Assembly (NCBI GenBank): GCA_038229715.1
Contig: JBBROD010000049.1
Span: forward strand, 1 to 35,641
Reading direction: 5' to 3'
Source: JANMES01 sp038229715
GTDB taxonomy: Bacteria; Planctomycetota; Phycisphaerae; Tepidisphaerales; Tepidisphaeraceae
DNA length: 35,641 nt
In this document: positions 12,908 to 21,562 of the stretch, in pieces
Numbering within the stretch: position 1 is the stretch's first letter
Layout of the letters: each line of letters begins with the position of its first letter
Translations under genes and position numbers: made by a program
The notes under the pieces: generated by a model
Seen by the model: the letters and a program-made list of their open reading frames with translations, nothing else
The model's database searches: none
Told to the model about the DNA's origin: nothing

Positions 12908-14671
12908 ATGGTCGATTTTAATCTCATTCACTCCCTCGGAAATATTGATGACGAAGTTGATTCTGCAGTGGCCACCGCGCTCGGTGATGCTGCGAACGAT
13001 CTCGCCAAGCTCGTCGGCGGCGACGAAGTGCAGGACTTCACCCCCGGCGCGATTATCAAAGGCAAAGTCAGCGGCGTGGTCGGCGATGATTTCATCGTCG
13101 AGCTCGGCCTGAAGAGCGAAGGCGTTCTCGAACGCTCGGAGTTCGACGAACCCGAAAACGTCAAAGTCGGCGACGAAGTCAAAGTCCTCCTCGAAGACGT
13201 CGAAGGCGATACCGGCCTGGTGAAGATCAGCAAACGCAAAGCTGATCGCATCATCAACTGGGAAGCCATCATGAAGTCGAAGAAGGAAGGCGACCCCGTC
13301 AGCGGCAAGGTCACCAAGAAGATCAAGGGCGGCCTGCTTGTCGATATCGGCGTGCCGGTGTTCCTGCCGGCTTCGCAAGTCGATATCCGTCGCCCGGGCG
13401 AAATCTCGGACTGGATCGGCCGTTCGATCGATGCGGTCATTCTCAAGATCGACGAAGAGCGTCGCAACATTGTCATCAGCCGTCGCAAGATGATCGAGCA
13501 GCAGCGCGAAGAGCTGAAGAAGAAGACCCTCGAAGGGCTCAGCATCGGCGAAGTCCGCAAGGGCACGGTCAAGAACATCGCCGACTTCGGCGCGTTCATC
13601 GACCTTGGCGGCATCGACGGGTTGCTGCACATTACCGATATGTCCTGGGGCCGGATCAATCACCCGAGCGAAGTGCTCAAGATCGATCAGGAGATCGAAG
13701 TCAAAGTGCTGTCGATCGACAAGGAAAAGGAAAAGATCGCCCTAGGCCTCAAGCAAAAGGATGCTTCACCGTGGGAGAATATCGAGCTCAAGTACTCGAT
13801 CGGCTCTGTGCATGAAGCCGAAGTGGTCAACATCATGTCCTACGGCGCGTTCTGTAAGTTGGAAGAAGGCGTTGAAGGTTTGGTGCACATCTCCGAGATG
13901 AGCTGGACCAAGCGCATCAATCACCCGAGCGAAGTCGTCACCGCAAACCAGAAGGTCAAGGTGAAGGTGCTCGAGATCAACAAAGACAAGCAGGAAATCA
14001 GCCTCGGCATGAAGCAGGTTGAAGAGAACCCCTGGGAACGCGTTGCCGAGAAGTATCCGCCGGGATCGAAAGTGTCCGGCAAGGTGCGGAACATCGCCAA
14101 CTACGGCGCGTTCGTCGAGATCGAAGAAGGTATCGATGGCCTGCTGCACGTCAGCGACCTGTCGTGGACCAAGAAGATCGGCCACCCGAGCGAACTGCTC
14201 AAGAAGGGCGAAGACATCGAAGCCGTCGTCCTTTCGGTCGATCAGGAGAAGCAGCGGATCGCGCTCGGTCTCAAGCAGATGCAGGAAGATCCGTGGGTCA
14301 GCGTCATTCCGTTCAACTACAAGCCGGGCTTGGTCGTCAGCGGCCATGTGACTAAGATCGCCAACTTCGGCGTGTTTGTGGAACTGGAACCAGGCTTGGA
14401 AGGCCTGCTGCACATCTCCGAAATCTCCGACCAGAAGGTGGAGAAGCCGGAAGATCAGCTCAAAGTCGGGCAGGAACTGGAAGTCAAGATTCTGCGAGTC
14501 GACACCGACGAGCGGAAGATCGGCCTTTCCCTCAAGCGCGCCCAGTGGGCCAAGGAAGAGGAAGTTCGCGAGGAAGCTCGCACCGAGCGCACGAGCAAGA
14601 AGGGTCTCAAGGGCGGCCTGGAAGGCGGCGAACAGACCTCCGGCCTGGGCGACCTCAAGCTCGGCAAGTAA
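12908..14671 (+). CDS. rpsA: Ribosomal protein S1 (six S1 domains)
   Basis: This gene encodes 587 residues. Six S1 OB-fold repeats can be read. The first two are divergent (IIKGKVSGVVGDDFIVELG and VSGKVTKKIKGGLLVDIG). Four canonical ones follow, with (D/E/N)FGAF or YGAF, GLLHI and W..(R/K)I.HPSE: at about residues 214-285, 299-372, 386-459 and 473-545. This is the bacterial S1 layout; it binds mRNA on the 30S subunit, which matters in an organism with few Shine-Dalgarno sites. The open frame extends far upstream into BatA, but MVDFNLIHS at 12908 is the only sensible start; there is no Shine-Dalgarno site. A promoter and attenuator lie upstream and a strong terminator downstream, so it is monocistronic. 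Confidence 0.93.
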   Translation: MVDFNLIHSLGNIDDEVDSAVATALGDAANDLAKLVGGDEVQDFTPGAIIKGKVSGVVGDDFIVELGLKSEGVLERSEFDEPENVKVGDEVKVLLEDVEGDTGLVKISKRKADRIINWEAIMKSKKEGDPVSGKVTKKIKGGLLVDIGVPVFLPASQVDIRRPGEISDWIGRSIDAVILKIDEERRNIVISRRKMIEQQREELKKKTLEGLSIGEVRKGTVKNIADFGAFIDLGGIDGLLHITDMSWGRINHPSEVLKIDQEIEVKVLSIDKEKEKIALGLKQKDASPWENIELKYSIGSVHEAEVVNIMSYGAFCKLEEGVEGLVHISEMSWTKRINHPSEVVTANQKVKVKVLEINKDKQEISLGMKQVEENPWERVAEKYPPGSKVSGKVRNIANYGAFVEIEEGIDGLLHVSDLSWTKKIGHPSELLKKGEDIEAVVLSVDQEKQRIALGLKQMQEDPWVSVIPFNYKPGLVVSGHVTKIANFGVFVELEPGLEGLLHISEISDQKVEKPEDQLKVGQELEVKILRVDTDERKIGLSLKRAQWAKEEEVREEARTERTSKKGLKGGLEGGEQTSGLGDLKLGK

Positions 14672-14696
14672 GTTTCCTTCTTTGTGCATTCATCCT

Positions 14697-14732
14697 GGCG
14701 GGGTCGGCTCAACAGCCGACCCCGCCTTTTTT
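14697..14732 (+). terminator. Intrinsic terminator of rpsA
   Basis: GGCGGGGTCGGCT (14697-14709), loop CAAC, AGCCGACCCCGCC (14714-14726), then TTTTTT: a perfect 13-bp stem 26 nt after the stop. Confidence 0.95.
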
Positions 14733-14812
14733 ACGCAGATACATCGATTTATCGGAGCGAAAACTACACGAAGCTGGAAAAGTCGCCCCCGGTTCGATCC
14801 GATACCTAAGGC

Positions 14813-15637
14813 ATGGCTACCGCAGCAGTTCTTTCCGGGTTGCAACTTTATCTCCGTCAAATCCACGAATCCGCCCTGCTGTCGGCGGACGAGGAGAAGA
14901 CGCTGGCGAGGCAGATCATCCATCAGGGTGACCCGGCTGCCCGCGAACGCATGGTGCGATCGAACCTGCGATTGGTGGTCAACATCGCCAAGCATTACAT
15001 CAACCGCGGCATGAGCCTGCCGGACCTGATCGAAGAAGGCAACATCGGGCTGCTGAAAGCCGTTGAAGGGTTTGATCCCGAGATGGGCTGCCGCTTCAGC
15101 ACGTACGCCAGTTGGTGGATTAAGCAGGCGATCAAGCGGTCGCTGATCAACGCGGTTCAGCCGATCCATATCCCCGCGTACATGATGGAAATGATGACCA
15201 AGATGAAGCACGGCATGCGCGAGCTGGAAGACCGGCTCGGGCGCTCGCCGTCGGTTGAGGAACTTTCCGAACACCTGAAAGTCTCGGTCAAGAAGGTCAA
15301 AATCATCCGCAAAGCCGTGAAGGCGTACCAATCCCCCACACAGTCCGGCGGCGGTGATGGTGAAACAACGATTAACGACCTCGTCACGGATGACAATACC
15401 CCCACACCAGATCAGCAGATGCACGACAACGACGAGCTGAAGGCGCTGAGTGAGTCGCTAGAAAACATCGACGAGCGGGCCGCCAAAATCCTGAAGCTGC
15501 GGTACGGATTGGAAGGCGAAGACCCGATGACCCTAAAGGAAATCGGCCAACGTATTGGCCTGACCCGCGAACGCGTCCGCCAGATCGAACACGAGGCCCT
15601 GCGGAAATTGAAGGAATCTATGATGGCGGACGCGTAA
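14813..15637 (+). CDS. RNA polymerase sigma-70 family factor (group 2, RpoD/SigA-like)
   Basis: This gene encodes 274 residues. Region 1.2 (LQLYLRQIHESALLSADEE), region 2 (NLRLVVNIAKHY, GLLKAVEGFDPEMGCRFST, ASWWIKQAIKR for core binding and the -10 box), region 3 and region 4 (MTLKEIGQRIGLTRERVRQI for the -35 box) are all present. Region 1.1 is missing and the length is short for a primary sigma factor, so this is probably an alternative group 2 factor, or the minimal primary-type factor seen in planctomycetes. It starts 80 nt after the S1 terminator with no obvious Shine-Dalgarno site. It belongs in the cytoplasm as an RNA polymerase subunit. Confidence 0.93.
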   Translation: MATAAVLSGLQLYLRQIHESALLSADEEKTLARQIIHQGDPAARERMVRSNLRLVVNIAKHYINRGMSLPDLIEEGNIGLLKAVEGFDPEMGCRFSTYASWWIKQAIKRSLINAVQPIHIPAYMMEMMTKMKHGMRELEDRLGRSPSVEELSEHLKVSVKKVKIIRKAVKAYQSPTQSGGGDGETTINDLVTDDNTPTPDQQMHDNDELKALSESLENIDERAAKILKLRYGLEGEDPMTLKEIGQRIGLTRERVRQIEHEALRKLKESMMADA

Positions 15638-15692
15638 TCCCACCCGCGGCTTTGAATTGATTTCCGCCAGCCGGACAAGTATCGTCAATCCC

Positions 15693-16421
15693 ATGTGGCG
15701 AAACACTTCCCTCGCGGCAATTCTTCTCATTTCTCTCTGCGGATGTGTTAGCGAAGTCAGTGTTTCTCCAGGAGAAACCAACGGCTCATCTGGCACGTAC
15801 CTAACGACCGATTCGGAAAACCGGCTGTTTGTTGGCACGGACGCGATGTTAATTCCGCTGGCGGCAACTGAAACTCCTTTCAGTTCGAAATTAAAAACAG
15901 AGGGAGTGTACTCGTACTCGCTTTACGGCAGGAACAATCTTCCAAATTTTGATGCCCATGACGGCTACAACTGGGTCAACGCAATCGTATTTGATAAATC
16001 GACAGGTAAGAGTCACCTACTGCTCAATCGGGCCGCATGTCTACCGCGAATTCTATGCCGCAAGATCGACCCGAACAACCCCAAAGCGGGGGCGCACTAC
16101 CAGTTGATGGTGTTAATCGATACCGACACGTCTGGTGACAACAAGCTCACCGCTGCAGACGCATCGGCCGTCTACTTCGCGGACTTGCCCAACGATAAGC
16201 TCGTCCAACTCACGCCGGCCAACACGCAAATAAAGGCGATCGTTCAAGACCCCGCAGGTGAGATGCTCTACTTCCGCCTCTTGGAAGATTCCAACGGCGA
16301 CCACACTTTCGATTCACACGATCGTGAGAGGTGGTATCGTTCTGATCCGACCAAGCCCGCCATGGCCAACCGCTATGGGCAGACGATTTGCCCGCACAAG
16401 CGAAAAAGCTGGTCACCTTAA
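15693..16421 (+). CDS. Lipoprotein with EF-hand-like calcium loops
   Basis: This gene encodes 242 residues from the ATG at 15693. The signal peptide (WRNTSLAAILLISLCGC) ends in a lipobox L-C-G-C, so the protein should be lipid-modified by Lgt (encoded at 26214) and anchored in the envelope. Two EF-hand or dockerin-like loops are visible: DTDTSGDNKLTAAD (about 149-162) and DSNGDHTFDSHD. The central part has alternating strands that may bind or sense a ligand, but no family is recognised. It lies between the sigma factor and apt with no shared promoter evident. Confidence 0.65.
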   Translation: MWRNTSLAAILLISLCGCVSEVSVSPGETNGSSGTYLTTDSENRLFVGTDAMLIPLAATETPFSSKLKTEGVYSYSLYGRNNLPNFDAHDGYNWVNAIVFDKSTGKSHLLLNRAACLPRILCRKIDPNNPKAGAHYQLMVLIDTDTSGDNKLTAADASAVYFADLPNDKLVQLTPANTQIKAIVQDPAGEMLYFRLLEDSNGDHTFDSHDRERWYRSDPTKPAMANRYGQTICPHKRKSWSP

Positions 16422-16466
16422 AGTAATCGACATTAACAAAGGATCAGGGGATTTCGCAGCCTCCTG

Positions 16467-16494
16467 TTGTGCCTTGTCGGTCTCACTCTACAAT
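16467..16494 (+). promoter_or_regulatory. Promoter of apt, leaderless spacing
   Basis: TTGTGC (16467-16472), a 16-nt spacer and TACAAT (16489-16494), with only 7 nt from the -10 box to the ATG at 16502. This predicts a leaderless message. Confidence 0.6.
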
Positions 16495-16501
16495 TCCCGC
16501 C

Positions 16502-17029
16502 ATGAACGACCCCGTCGGCCATCTCAAAAAGCTCATTCGCGACGTTCCCGATTTCCCCAAGCCTGGCGTGCTGTTTCGCGACATCACGCCCCTGCTGGCC
16601 GACCCGCAGGGATTGGCGTTGTCGATCGAACTGCTGGCCAACCCGTTTCGCGGGAAAGGGATTGACGTGGTCGTTGGCGCCGAAAGCCGCGGCTTCATTT
16701 TTGGGACGGCGGTCGCGTGCGCGATTTCAGCGGGGTTTCAAGTCGTTCGCAAGCCAAAAAAACTTCCGTGCAAAGTGGTTTCGATGAGTTACGAACTCGA
16801 ATACGGCACCGACACGCTCGAAATGCACGCCGACGCCATCACCCCCGGCCAGCGCGTGCTGATCGTTGACGACGTTCTGGCGACCGGCGGGACGATGAAA
16901 GCCTGCGTCGACCTCGTCAAACAACTCGGCGGCGAAATCGCTGGCGTGGCGGTGATGATCGAACTTGGGTTCCTCAAGGGACGCGAGAAGATTCCGGGGA
17001 TTAGCGCGCACTCAGTTCTGGTCTATTAA
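16502..17029 (+). CDS. apt: Adenine phosphoribosyltransferase
   Basis: This enzyme makes AMP from adenine and PRPP in purine salvage. The 175 residues match the family. Landmarks are DFPKPGVLFRDITPLL at the N-terminus, VVGAESRGFIFG, RKPKKLPCKV and the PRPP loop VLIVDDVLATGGT. I start at the ATG at 16502, which follows a TACAAT box by 7 nt and gives the usual N-terminus; an upstream in-frame ATG at 16469 would add 11 residues containing the promoter. The gene is convergent with the isomerase gene, and a paired inverted repeat lies between them. Confidence 0.95.
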   Translation: MNDPVGHLKKLIRDVPDFPKPGVLFRDITPLLADPQGLALSIELLANPFRGKGIDVVVGAESRGFIFGTAVACAISAGFQVVRKPKKLPCKVVSMSYELEYGTDTLEMHADAITPGQRVLIVDDVLATGGTMKACVDLVKQLGGEIAGVAVMIELGFLKGREKIPGISAHSVLVY

Positions 17030-17050
17030 GCTCTACCAGAAAACTTCCTG

Positions 17051-17155
17051 GTACCGCGGGCTTCCAGCCCGTGCGCGCGGTGTTTGATTTAGAAAAGGCT
17101 ATAAAATCTTTCCAACATTTGCACGCCGCCGGCACGGGCTGGAAGCCCGTGGTAC
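17051..17155. repeat. Paired inverted repeat (CGGGCTTCCAGCCCGTG family)
   Basis: The left arm 17051-17074 and right arm 17132-17155 are inverted copies differing at one of 24 positions. Each arm folds on itself around GGGCTTCCAGCCC. It sits between two convergent genes and could act as a two-way terminator. Confidence 0.85.
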
Positions 17156-17172
17156 AGTCGAGCCGATTGTCA

Positions 17173-17937
17173 TCAGGCTTGAACCGCCTTCACCAACTCA
17201 AACGCTTGTCGCATCGCGGCGATCGTATCGCCTCTGGGCACGAATTCGTGACCGATATATCCCGTGTAGCCAGTTCGGGCGATGGCTTTGAATACTGCGG
17301 GGTAGTTGATTTCCTGGTCGTCATTCAGTTCCGCCCGGCCGGGGCAGCCGGCGGTGTGGTAGTGGGCGATGTACTTGTTCTGATCGGTGATCGTCTGGAT
17401 CAAATCGCCTTCCATGATCTGCATGTGAAAAATATCGTACAGCAGCTTCACACGCGGCGAGTTGACGAGCTTGCACACCTTAACGCCCCACTCGGTGCGG
17501 TCGGCCTGGTAGCCTTTGTGATTTACTTTGCTGTTTAGCAGTTCTAGCACTAAATCAACGCCCGCTGATTCGGCGAAAGGCGCAATCGCTCGGATTCCTT
17601 CGGCAGTTAATTCCGCGGCTTGATCATCGGATAAACCCGGCTGGCGATTGCCGGAGAATAGGATGAGAACGGGGATTTGGTTTGCAACCGCCTCGTCCAA
17701 TTTCGCACGCACGGCGGCGATAATTCTTGGGTGCTCTTCGCGCTGGGTAAATCCGTGTTGGATCGGCCCGTGTGCCGTTTGCACGGCGATTGATAGCCCA
17801 ATATCTTTCGCGGCGGGCCAGAATTCCTGCGGCAACAACTCCACGCCGTCATACCCGATGTCGGCCGCCGCCTTGAGCAGCGCGAGCGGCTCGATGCCGC
17901 GGTTTTTGAACGACCACCAGGCAAAAGATTGTCGCAT
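17173..17937 (-). CDS. Sugar isomerase/AP-endonuclease-like TIM barrel (hydroxypyruvate isomerase-like)
   Basis: This gene encodes 254 residues of the xylose-isomerase-like TIM-barrel superfamily. The start MRQSFAWWSF, the metal-site segments LVLELLNSK (Glu), LLYDIFHMQIMEGD (Asp and His), YIAHYHTAGCPGR (His) and GYIGHEFVP (Glu) match the order found in hydroxypyruvate isomerases (Hyi). It would interconvert hydroxypyruvate and tartronate semialdehyde or a related keto-sugar. It starts 15 nt after argF ends, so it is probably co-transcribed with argB-argF, though the pathway link is unclear. Confidence 0.82.
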   Translation of the reverse strand: MRQSFAWWSFKNRGIEPLALLKAAADIGYDGVELLPQEFWPAAKDIGLSIAVQTAHGPIQHGFTQREEHPRIIAAVRAKLDEAVANQIPVLILFSGNRQPGLSDDQAAELTAEGIRAIAPFAESAGVDLVLELLNSKVNHKGYQADRTEWGVKVCKLVNSPRVKLLYDIFHMQIMEGDLIQTITDQNKYIAHYHTAGCPGRAELNDDQEINYPAVFKAIARTGYTGYIGHEFVPRGDTIAAMRQAFELVKAVQA

Positions 17938-17952
17938 TGGGTTTGTCTCGGA

Positions 17953-18873
17953 TCAGGCCTTGCCCATCAGCACGGCGATGAGGGCCTTTTGAAAGTGCAG
18001 CCGGTTCTCCGCCTGCGGGAAGATCAGGGATTGCTTGCCCTCGATGACTTCGTCGGTGATTTCCAGTTCCCGATACGCCGGCAGGCAATGGAGCACCACT
18101 GCGTGCTTCGGCGCGACGGCCAGCATCGCGGCGTTGATCTGGTAGCCGGCAAAATCCTTAACCCGCTGCGCCTTTTCGTCTTCCTGGCCCATGCTGGTCC
18201 AAGTATCCGTGTAGATCGCATCGGCCTCGCGGACGGCGTCCATCGGATCATGGCTGGTGATGAACTCCATACCCGGCACTTGCGACATGATGCGGTCCAT
18301 ATCGTCGGCGGGCAAACCGTAGCTGGGAGGCGTGGCGCAGATGAAGCGAATGCCGAACTTCCCGCACGCCACCGCCAGCGAGCGGGCCATGTTATTGCCG
18401 TCGCCGATGTACGTCATCGTCCGCCCGGGCAACTGTGGAAAGTGTTCAGCCAGCGTTAGAATGTCGCTCATGGCCTGACAGGGATGGCTGTAGTCGGTCA
18501 GCGCGTTGATAACCGGCACTTTCGCGAACGCGGCAAGGTCCTTAACTTTCTGATGCTCAAATGTGCGGGCGACGATCAAATCGCACATGCTGCCCAGCAC
18601 GCGGGCCACATCCTTAGCCGGCTCGCGCTTGCCGAGGCCGATTTCATCGCCGGTGAGTGTGACGGCCGTCGCGCCGAGGTGTGCAAGAGCTACGGAGAAA
18701 CTCACCTTCGTCCGCAGCGACGGTTTTTCGAATATCAGCGCGCCGGTCTTGCCGGCCAGCAGTGCGTCGTTTCGTCCCGTCGTTTTGAGCTGCTTCTTGA
18801 GGCGCACGGCCACATCCAATATGTGGGCCAGATTCTCCGGCGAACGTTCGGCGATCGAGATGAAGTCTTTCAC
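17953..18873 (-). CDS. argF: Ornithine carbamoyltransferase
   Basis: This enzyme makes citrulline from ornithine and carbamoyl phosphate in arginine synthesis. The 306 residues are the normal length. The carbamoyl phosphate site reads KPSLRTKVSF (usually SxRTR, here Lys in the last position). DYSHPCQAMSDI and the ornithine-side LHCLPAYRELEITDEVIEG are present (the usual HCLPAHRG.E is HCLPAYRELE). The start overlaps the argB stop in an ATGA, so the pair is translationally coupled. The substitutions are conservative; I see no reason to doubt the assignment. Confidence 0.95.
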   Translation of the reverse strand: MKDFISIAERSPENLAHILDVAVRLKKQLKTTGRNDALLAGKTGALIFEKPSLRTKVSFSVALAHLGATAVTLTGDEIGLGKREPAKDVARVLGSMCDLIVARTFEHQKVKDLAAFAKVPVINALTDYSHPCQAMSDILTLAEHFPQLPGRTMTYIGDGNNMARSLAVACGKFGIRFICATPPSYGLPADDMDRIMSQVPGMEFITSHDPMDAVREADAIYTDTWTSMGQEDEKAQRVKDFAGYQINAAMLAVAPKHAVVLHCLPAYRELEITDEVIEGKQSLIFPQAENRLHFQKALIAVLMGKA

Positions 18874-19748
18874 AGCACAATCTCCGTTCCGATGCCCGCC
18901 TCGGTGTAGATTTCCAGCAGCAGCGCGTGGGGGATTCGTCCGTCGATAATGTGCGCCTTGGTCACGCCGCCTTCCAGCGCGGTGACGCAGGCTTCCACCT
19001 TCGGCAACATGCCGCTACTGATGACGCCTTTGTCGACCAGTTCCTGAATTTCGGTCGTCGTCAGGTGGCTGATGCGGCTGGCGGGGTCTTTCACGTCGGC
19101 CCGGATGCCATGCGTATCTGAAACGACCACAAGCTTCTCGGCCTTCATCGCGGCAGCCACCGCACCGGCGGCGGTGTCAGCGTTGATGTTCAGCTTTCCG
19201 CCGGACTCGTCGCGGGCGATGGTGGCGATGCAGGGAATGCTGTCGGCCTGCACCAGCAGTTGCAAAAGCCGGTGGTTGACGGATTTGACTTCACCCACCA
19301 TGCCCAAGTCGATCCGCCGACCTTCATCGCCTTTGAGATAGGTTTTTTCAGCAAACAACACGCCCGACGACAGCGAGTGTAGTCCCATCGCCTCGCAACC
19401 TTGGGTCTGAATGAAGCTGACGATGAATCGGTTGATCTGGTTACACAGCACCTGCTCGGCGATCGCCAGCGTGCGCTCGTCGGTATATCGACGGCCTTGG
19501 ATCCATTGCGGCGTGAGGCCGGCTTTGTCCATCGCGTCGTTGATCGCCTTGCCGCCGCCGTGAACCAGCACCGGCTGCATACCGACGTAATTCATAAACA
19601 CGATGTCGGTTAGGATCTGCGACAGCGCCAGTTCGTCGTCCATGATCGAGCCGCCGACTTTGACGACGACCACTTTGTTGTGGAATCGCTGGATATATGA
19701 AAGGGCTTCGACGAGTCCGCCGGCCTTATTGATTGCGTCATCAAACAT
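18870..19748 (-). CDS. argB: Acetylglutamate kinase
   Basis: This enzyme phosphorylates N-acetylglutamate in arginine synthesis. It has 292 residues. The amino-acid-kinase motifs are VVVKVGGSIMDDE, VLVHGGGKAIND and GGKLNINADTAAGAVAAA near the C-terminal half. A good promoter (TTGACA, 16 nt, TACACT on the minus strand) and an AGGAA site lead the ATG. The gene heads the argB-argF-isomerase operon and is divergent from the esterase gene. Confidence 0.95.
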   Translation of the reverse strand: MFDDAINKAGGLVEALSYIQRFHNKVVVVKVGGSIMDDELALSQILTDIVFMNYVGMQPVLVHGGGKAINDAMDKAGLTPQWIQGRRYTDERTLAIAEQVLCNQINRFIVSFIQTQGCEAMGLHSLSSGVLFAEKTYLKGDEGRRIDLGMVGEVKSVNHRLLQLLVQADSIPCIATIARDESGGKLNINADTAAGAVAAAMKAEKLVVVSDTHGIRADVKDPASRISHLTTTEIQELVDKGVISSGMLPKVEACVTALEGGVTKAHIIDGRIPHALLLEIYTEAGIGTEIVL

Positions 19749-19775
19749 GCTGTTTCCTGAATAATCGAAGGGGCA

Positions 19776-19803
19776 AGTGTAAAATGATTTTGCGGGGTGT
19801 CAA
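19776..19803 (-). promoter_or_regulatory. Promoter of argB operon
   Basis: Read on the minus strand: TTGACA (19798-19803), a 16-nt spacer, TACACT (19776-19781). The predicted start is near 19769, leaving a leader of about 20 nt with a Shine-Dalgarno site. The best-formed promoter in the window. Confidence 0.75.
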
Positions 19804-19873
19804 AGTAAACCCGCAACGGTATGCTTGAGTGAGCGTAAGAAATTGCGGACCGATGGCGAACGAGGAACTTTTT

Positions 19874-21562
19874 ATGAAATCCAAATCAATTGCGATGGCG
19901 GCGTTGTTGACCCTATTTTCGGCGGGCGAATTGTGGGCCGACATAAAGCTCCCAGCGATTTTCGGCGACCACATGGTGTTGCAGCGCGGCCAAAAGGTGC
20001 CTGTCTGGGGAACGGCCGACGCCGGCGAAAAAGTCACTGTTTCGATCGGCGACAGCAAGGCCACCGCGACGGCTGATTCTGATGGGAAATGGAAGCTGTC
20101 GCTCGATTCACTCAAGGCCAGCGATCAGGCTACGGAAGTCAGCGTGGTGGGCAAGAACACGATCACAATCAAAGACGTCCTTGTAGGTGATGTGTGGGTT
20201 GCCTCGGGCCAGTCGAACATGCAATTCGGTCTCGGTGGATCGCACAACGCCTCTGAAGTAATACCCAAGGCGAATCATCCCTCCATCCGCTTGTTCTCGG
20301 TTGTCAGGAAGCCTGCGTTGGAGCCCCAATACGACTGTACCGGCCAGTGGGAAATCTGTAAGCCGGAATCGGCCAGAGGTTTCTCCGCCGTGGGGTACTT
20401 CTTTGCACTCGACATTCAGGAATCCCAAAAAGTCCCTGTTGGCATGATCGGGACCTATTGGGGTGGCACGCCGGCCCAGGCGTGGACCAGCATCGAAGCG
20501 CTCGGCGAGCACCCTGAAACCAAAGGCTATGTCGACTCCTTCAACAAGTTGAAGGCCGACCTCCCCGCACTAAAAGAGAAATACCAAAACGAATTGCTTC
20601 CCGCATACGAAGCGAATCACAAGAAATGGCAGGAAGAAATAGGCGACGAATACAACAAAGCCGTAAAGCAATGGAACGATGAGGCCACGAAGGCCAAGGC
20701 CGCGGGAAAAACGCCAACAGCCAAACCGGCTCTCGCGCGCCCGGAACCCAAACGGCCGATCTTGCCGGGTGCCAGCCCGAACGTCCCATCGGTACTGACC
20801 AACGGCATGATTGCACCGATCGTTCCCTACGCAATCAAAGGTGCCATTTGGTACCAGGGCGAATCCAATGCCGAGCAGGCCGTGCAGTACCGTACGCTGT
20901 TCCCGACGATGATCACCGATTGGCGAACCCGATGGGGTCAGGGCGATTTCTCTTTCGTCTGGGTGCAATTGGCTAGCTTCAAGGAGCGGCTGGACGATCC
21001 AACCCAGGCAACCAACGGCTGGCCGGGATTGCGCGAGGCGCAGTCGATGACACTCAATCTGCCGAACACCGGACAGGCGGTTATTATCGATATCGGTGAA
21101 GCCACGGATATCCACCCCAAGAACAAGTTCGACGTCGGTCATCGCGTGGCACTGGCTGCCCGTCACGTGGCGTACGGCGAGGACATCGTCTACTCCGGCC
21201 CGACGTACGACGCGATGAAAGTCGACGGTGACAAGGTCCGCGTGAGCTTTAAGAACGTCGGCGGCGGGCTGGAGATCGGAACACCCCCGCCGATCCGGCT
21301 GAACCAGCCGACCTCGGCGCCGTCACCCGAACTCGTAGGCTTCTCGATCGCCGGTGAAGATAAAAAGTTCGTCTGGGCGACGGCCACTATCGATGGAGAC
21401 TCCGTGATTGTCTCCAGCCCCGATGTGAAAAATCCCGTGGCCGTGCGTTACGCATGGGCGAACAATCCCGTGTGCAATTTGTACAACAGGGGAAAATTGC
21501 CGGCCTCTCCGTTCCGCACCGACGATTGGACCGACGGACCCGCTGCGCCGATGAAGAAGTAA
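19874..21562 (+). CDS. Secreted sialate O-acetylesterase-like protein
   Basis: This gene encodes 562 residues from the ATG at 19874, with GAGGA about 8 nt before it. The signal peptide (IAMAALLTLFSAGELWA) is followed by a beta-sandwich (LPAIFGDHMVLQRGQKVPVW). The SGNH esterase domain has VASGQSNMQF (catalytic Ser), AIWYQGESNA and DIGEATDIHPKNK (Asp-x-His). A charged helical insert of about 80 residues (KKWQEEIGDEYNKAVKQW) lies in the middle, common in planctomycete members. It likely removes acetyl groups from sialic acids or other polysaccharides outside the cytoplasm. The stop directly abuts that of the convergent symporter gene. Confidence 0.9.
   Translation: MKSKSIAMAALLTLFSAGELWADIKLPAIFGDHMVLQRGQKVPVWGTADAGEKVTVSIGDSKATATADSDGKWKLSLDSLKASDQATEVSVVGKNTITIKDVLVGDVWVASGQSNMQFGLGGSHNASEVIPKANHPSIRLFSVVRKPALEPQYDCTGQWEICKPESARGFSAVGYFFALDIQESQKVPVGMIGTYWGGTPAQAWTSIEALGEHPETKGYVDSFNKLKADLPALKEKYQNELLPAYEANHKKWQEEIGDEYNKAVKQWNDEATKAKAAGKTPTAKPALARPEPKRPILPGASPNVPSVLTNGMIAPIVPYAIKGAIWYQGESNAEQAVQYRTLFPTMITDWRTRWGQGDFSFVWVQLASFKERLDDPTQATNGWPGLREAQSMTLNLPNTGQAVIIDIGEATDIHPKNKFDVGHRVALAARHVAYGEDIVYSGPTYDAMKVDGDKVRVSFKNVGGGLEIGTPPPIRLNQPTSAPSPELVGFSIAGEDKKFVWATATIDGDSVIVSSPDVKNPVAVRYAWANNPVCNLYNRGKLPASPFRTDDWTDGPAAPMKK

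Noticed and set aside
14735..14812. tRNA-like T-loop (GGTTCGATCC) before the sigma factor gene
   Set aside because: No matching T stem, anticodon arm or acceptor stem could be drawn from the surrounding bases.
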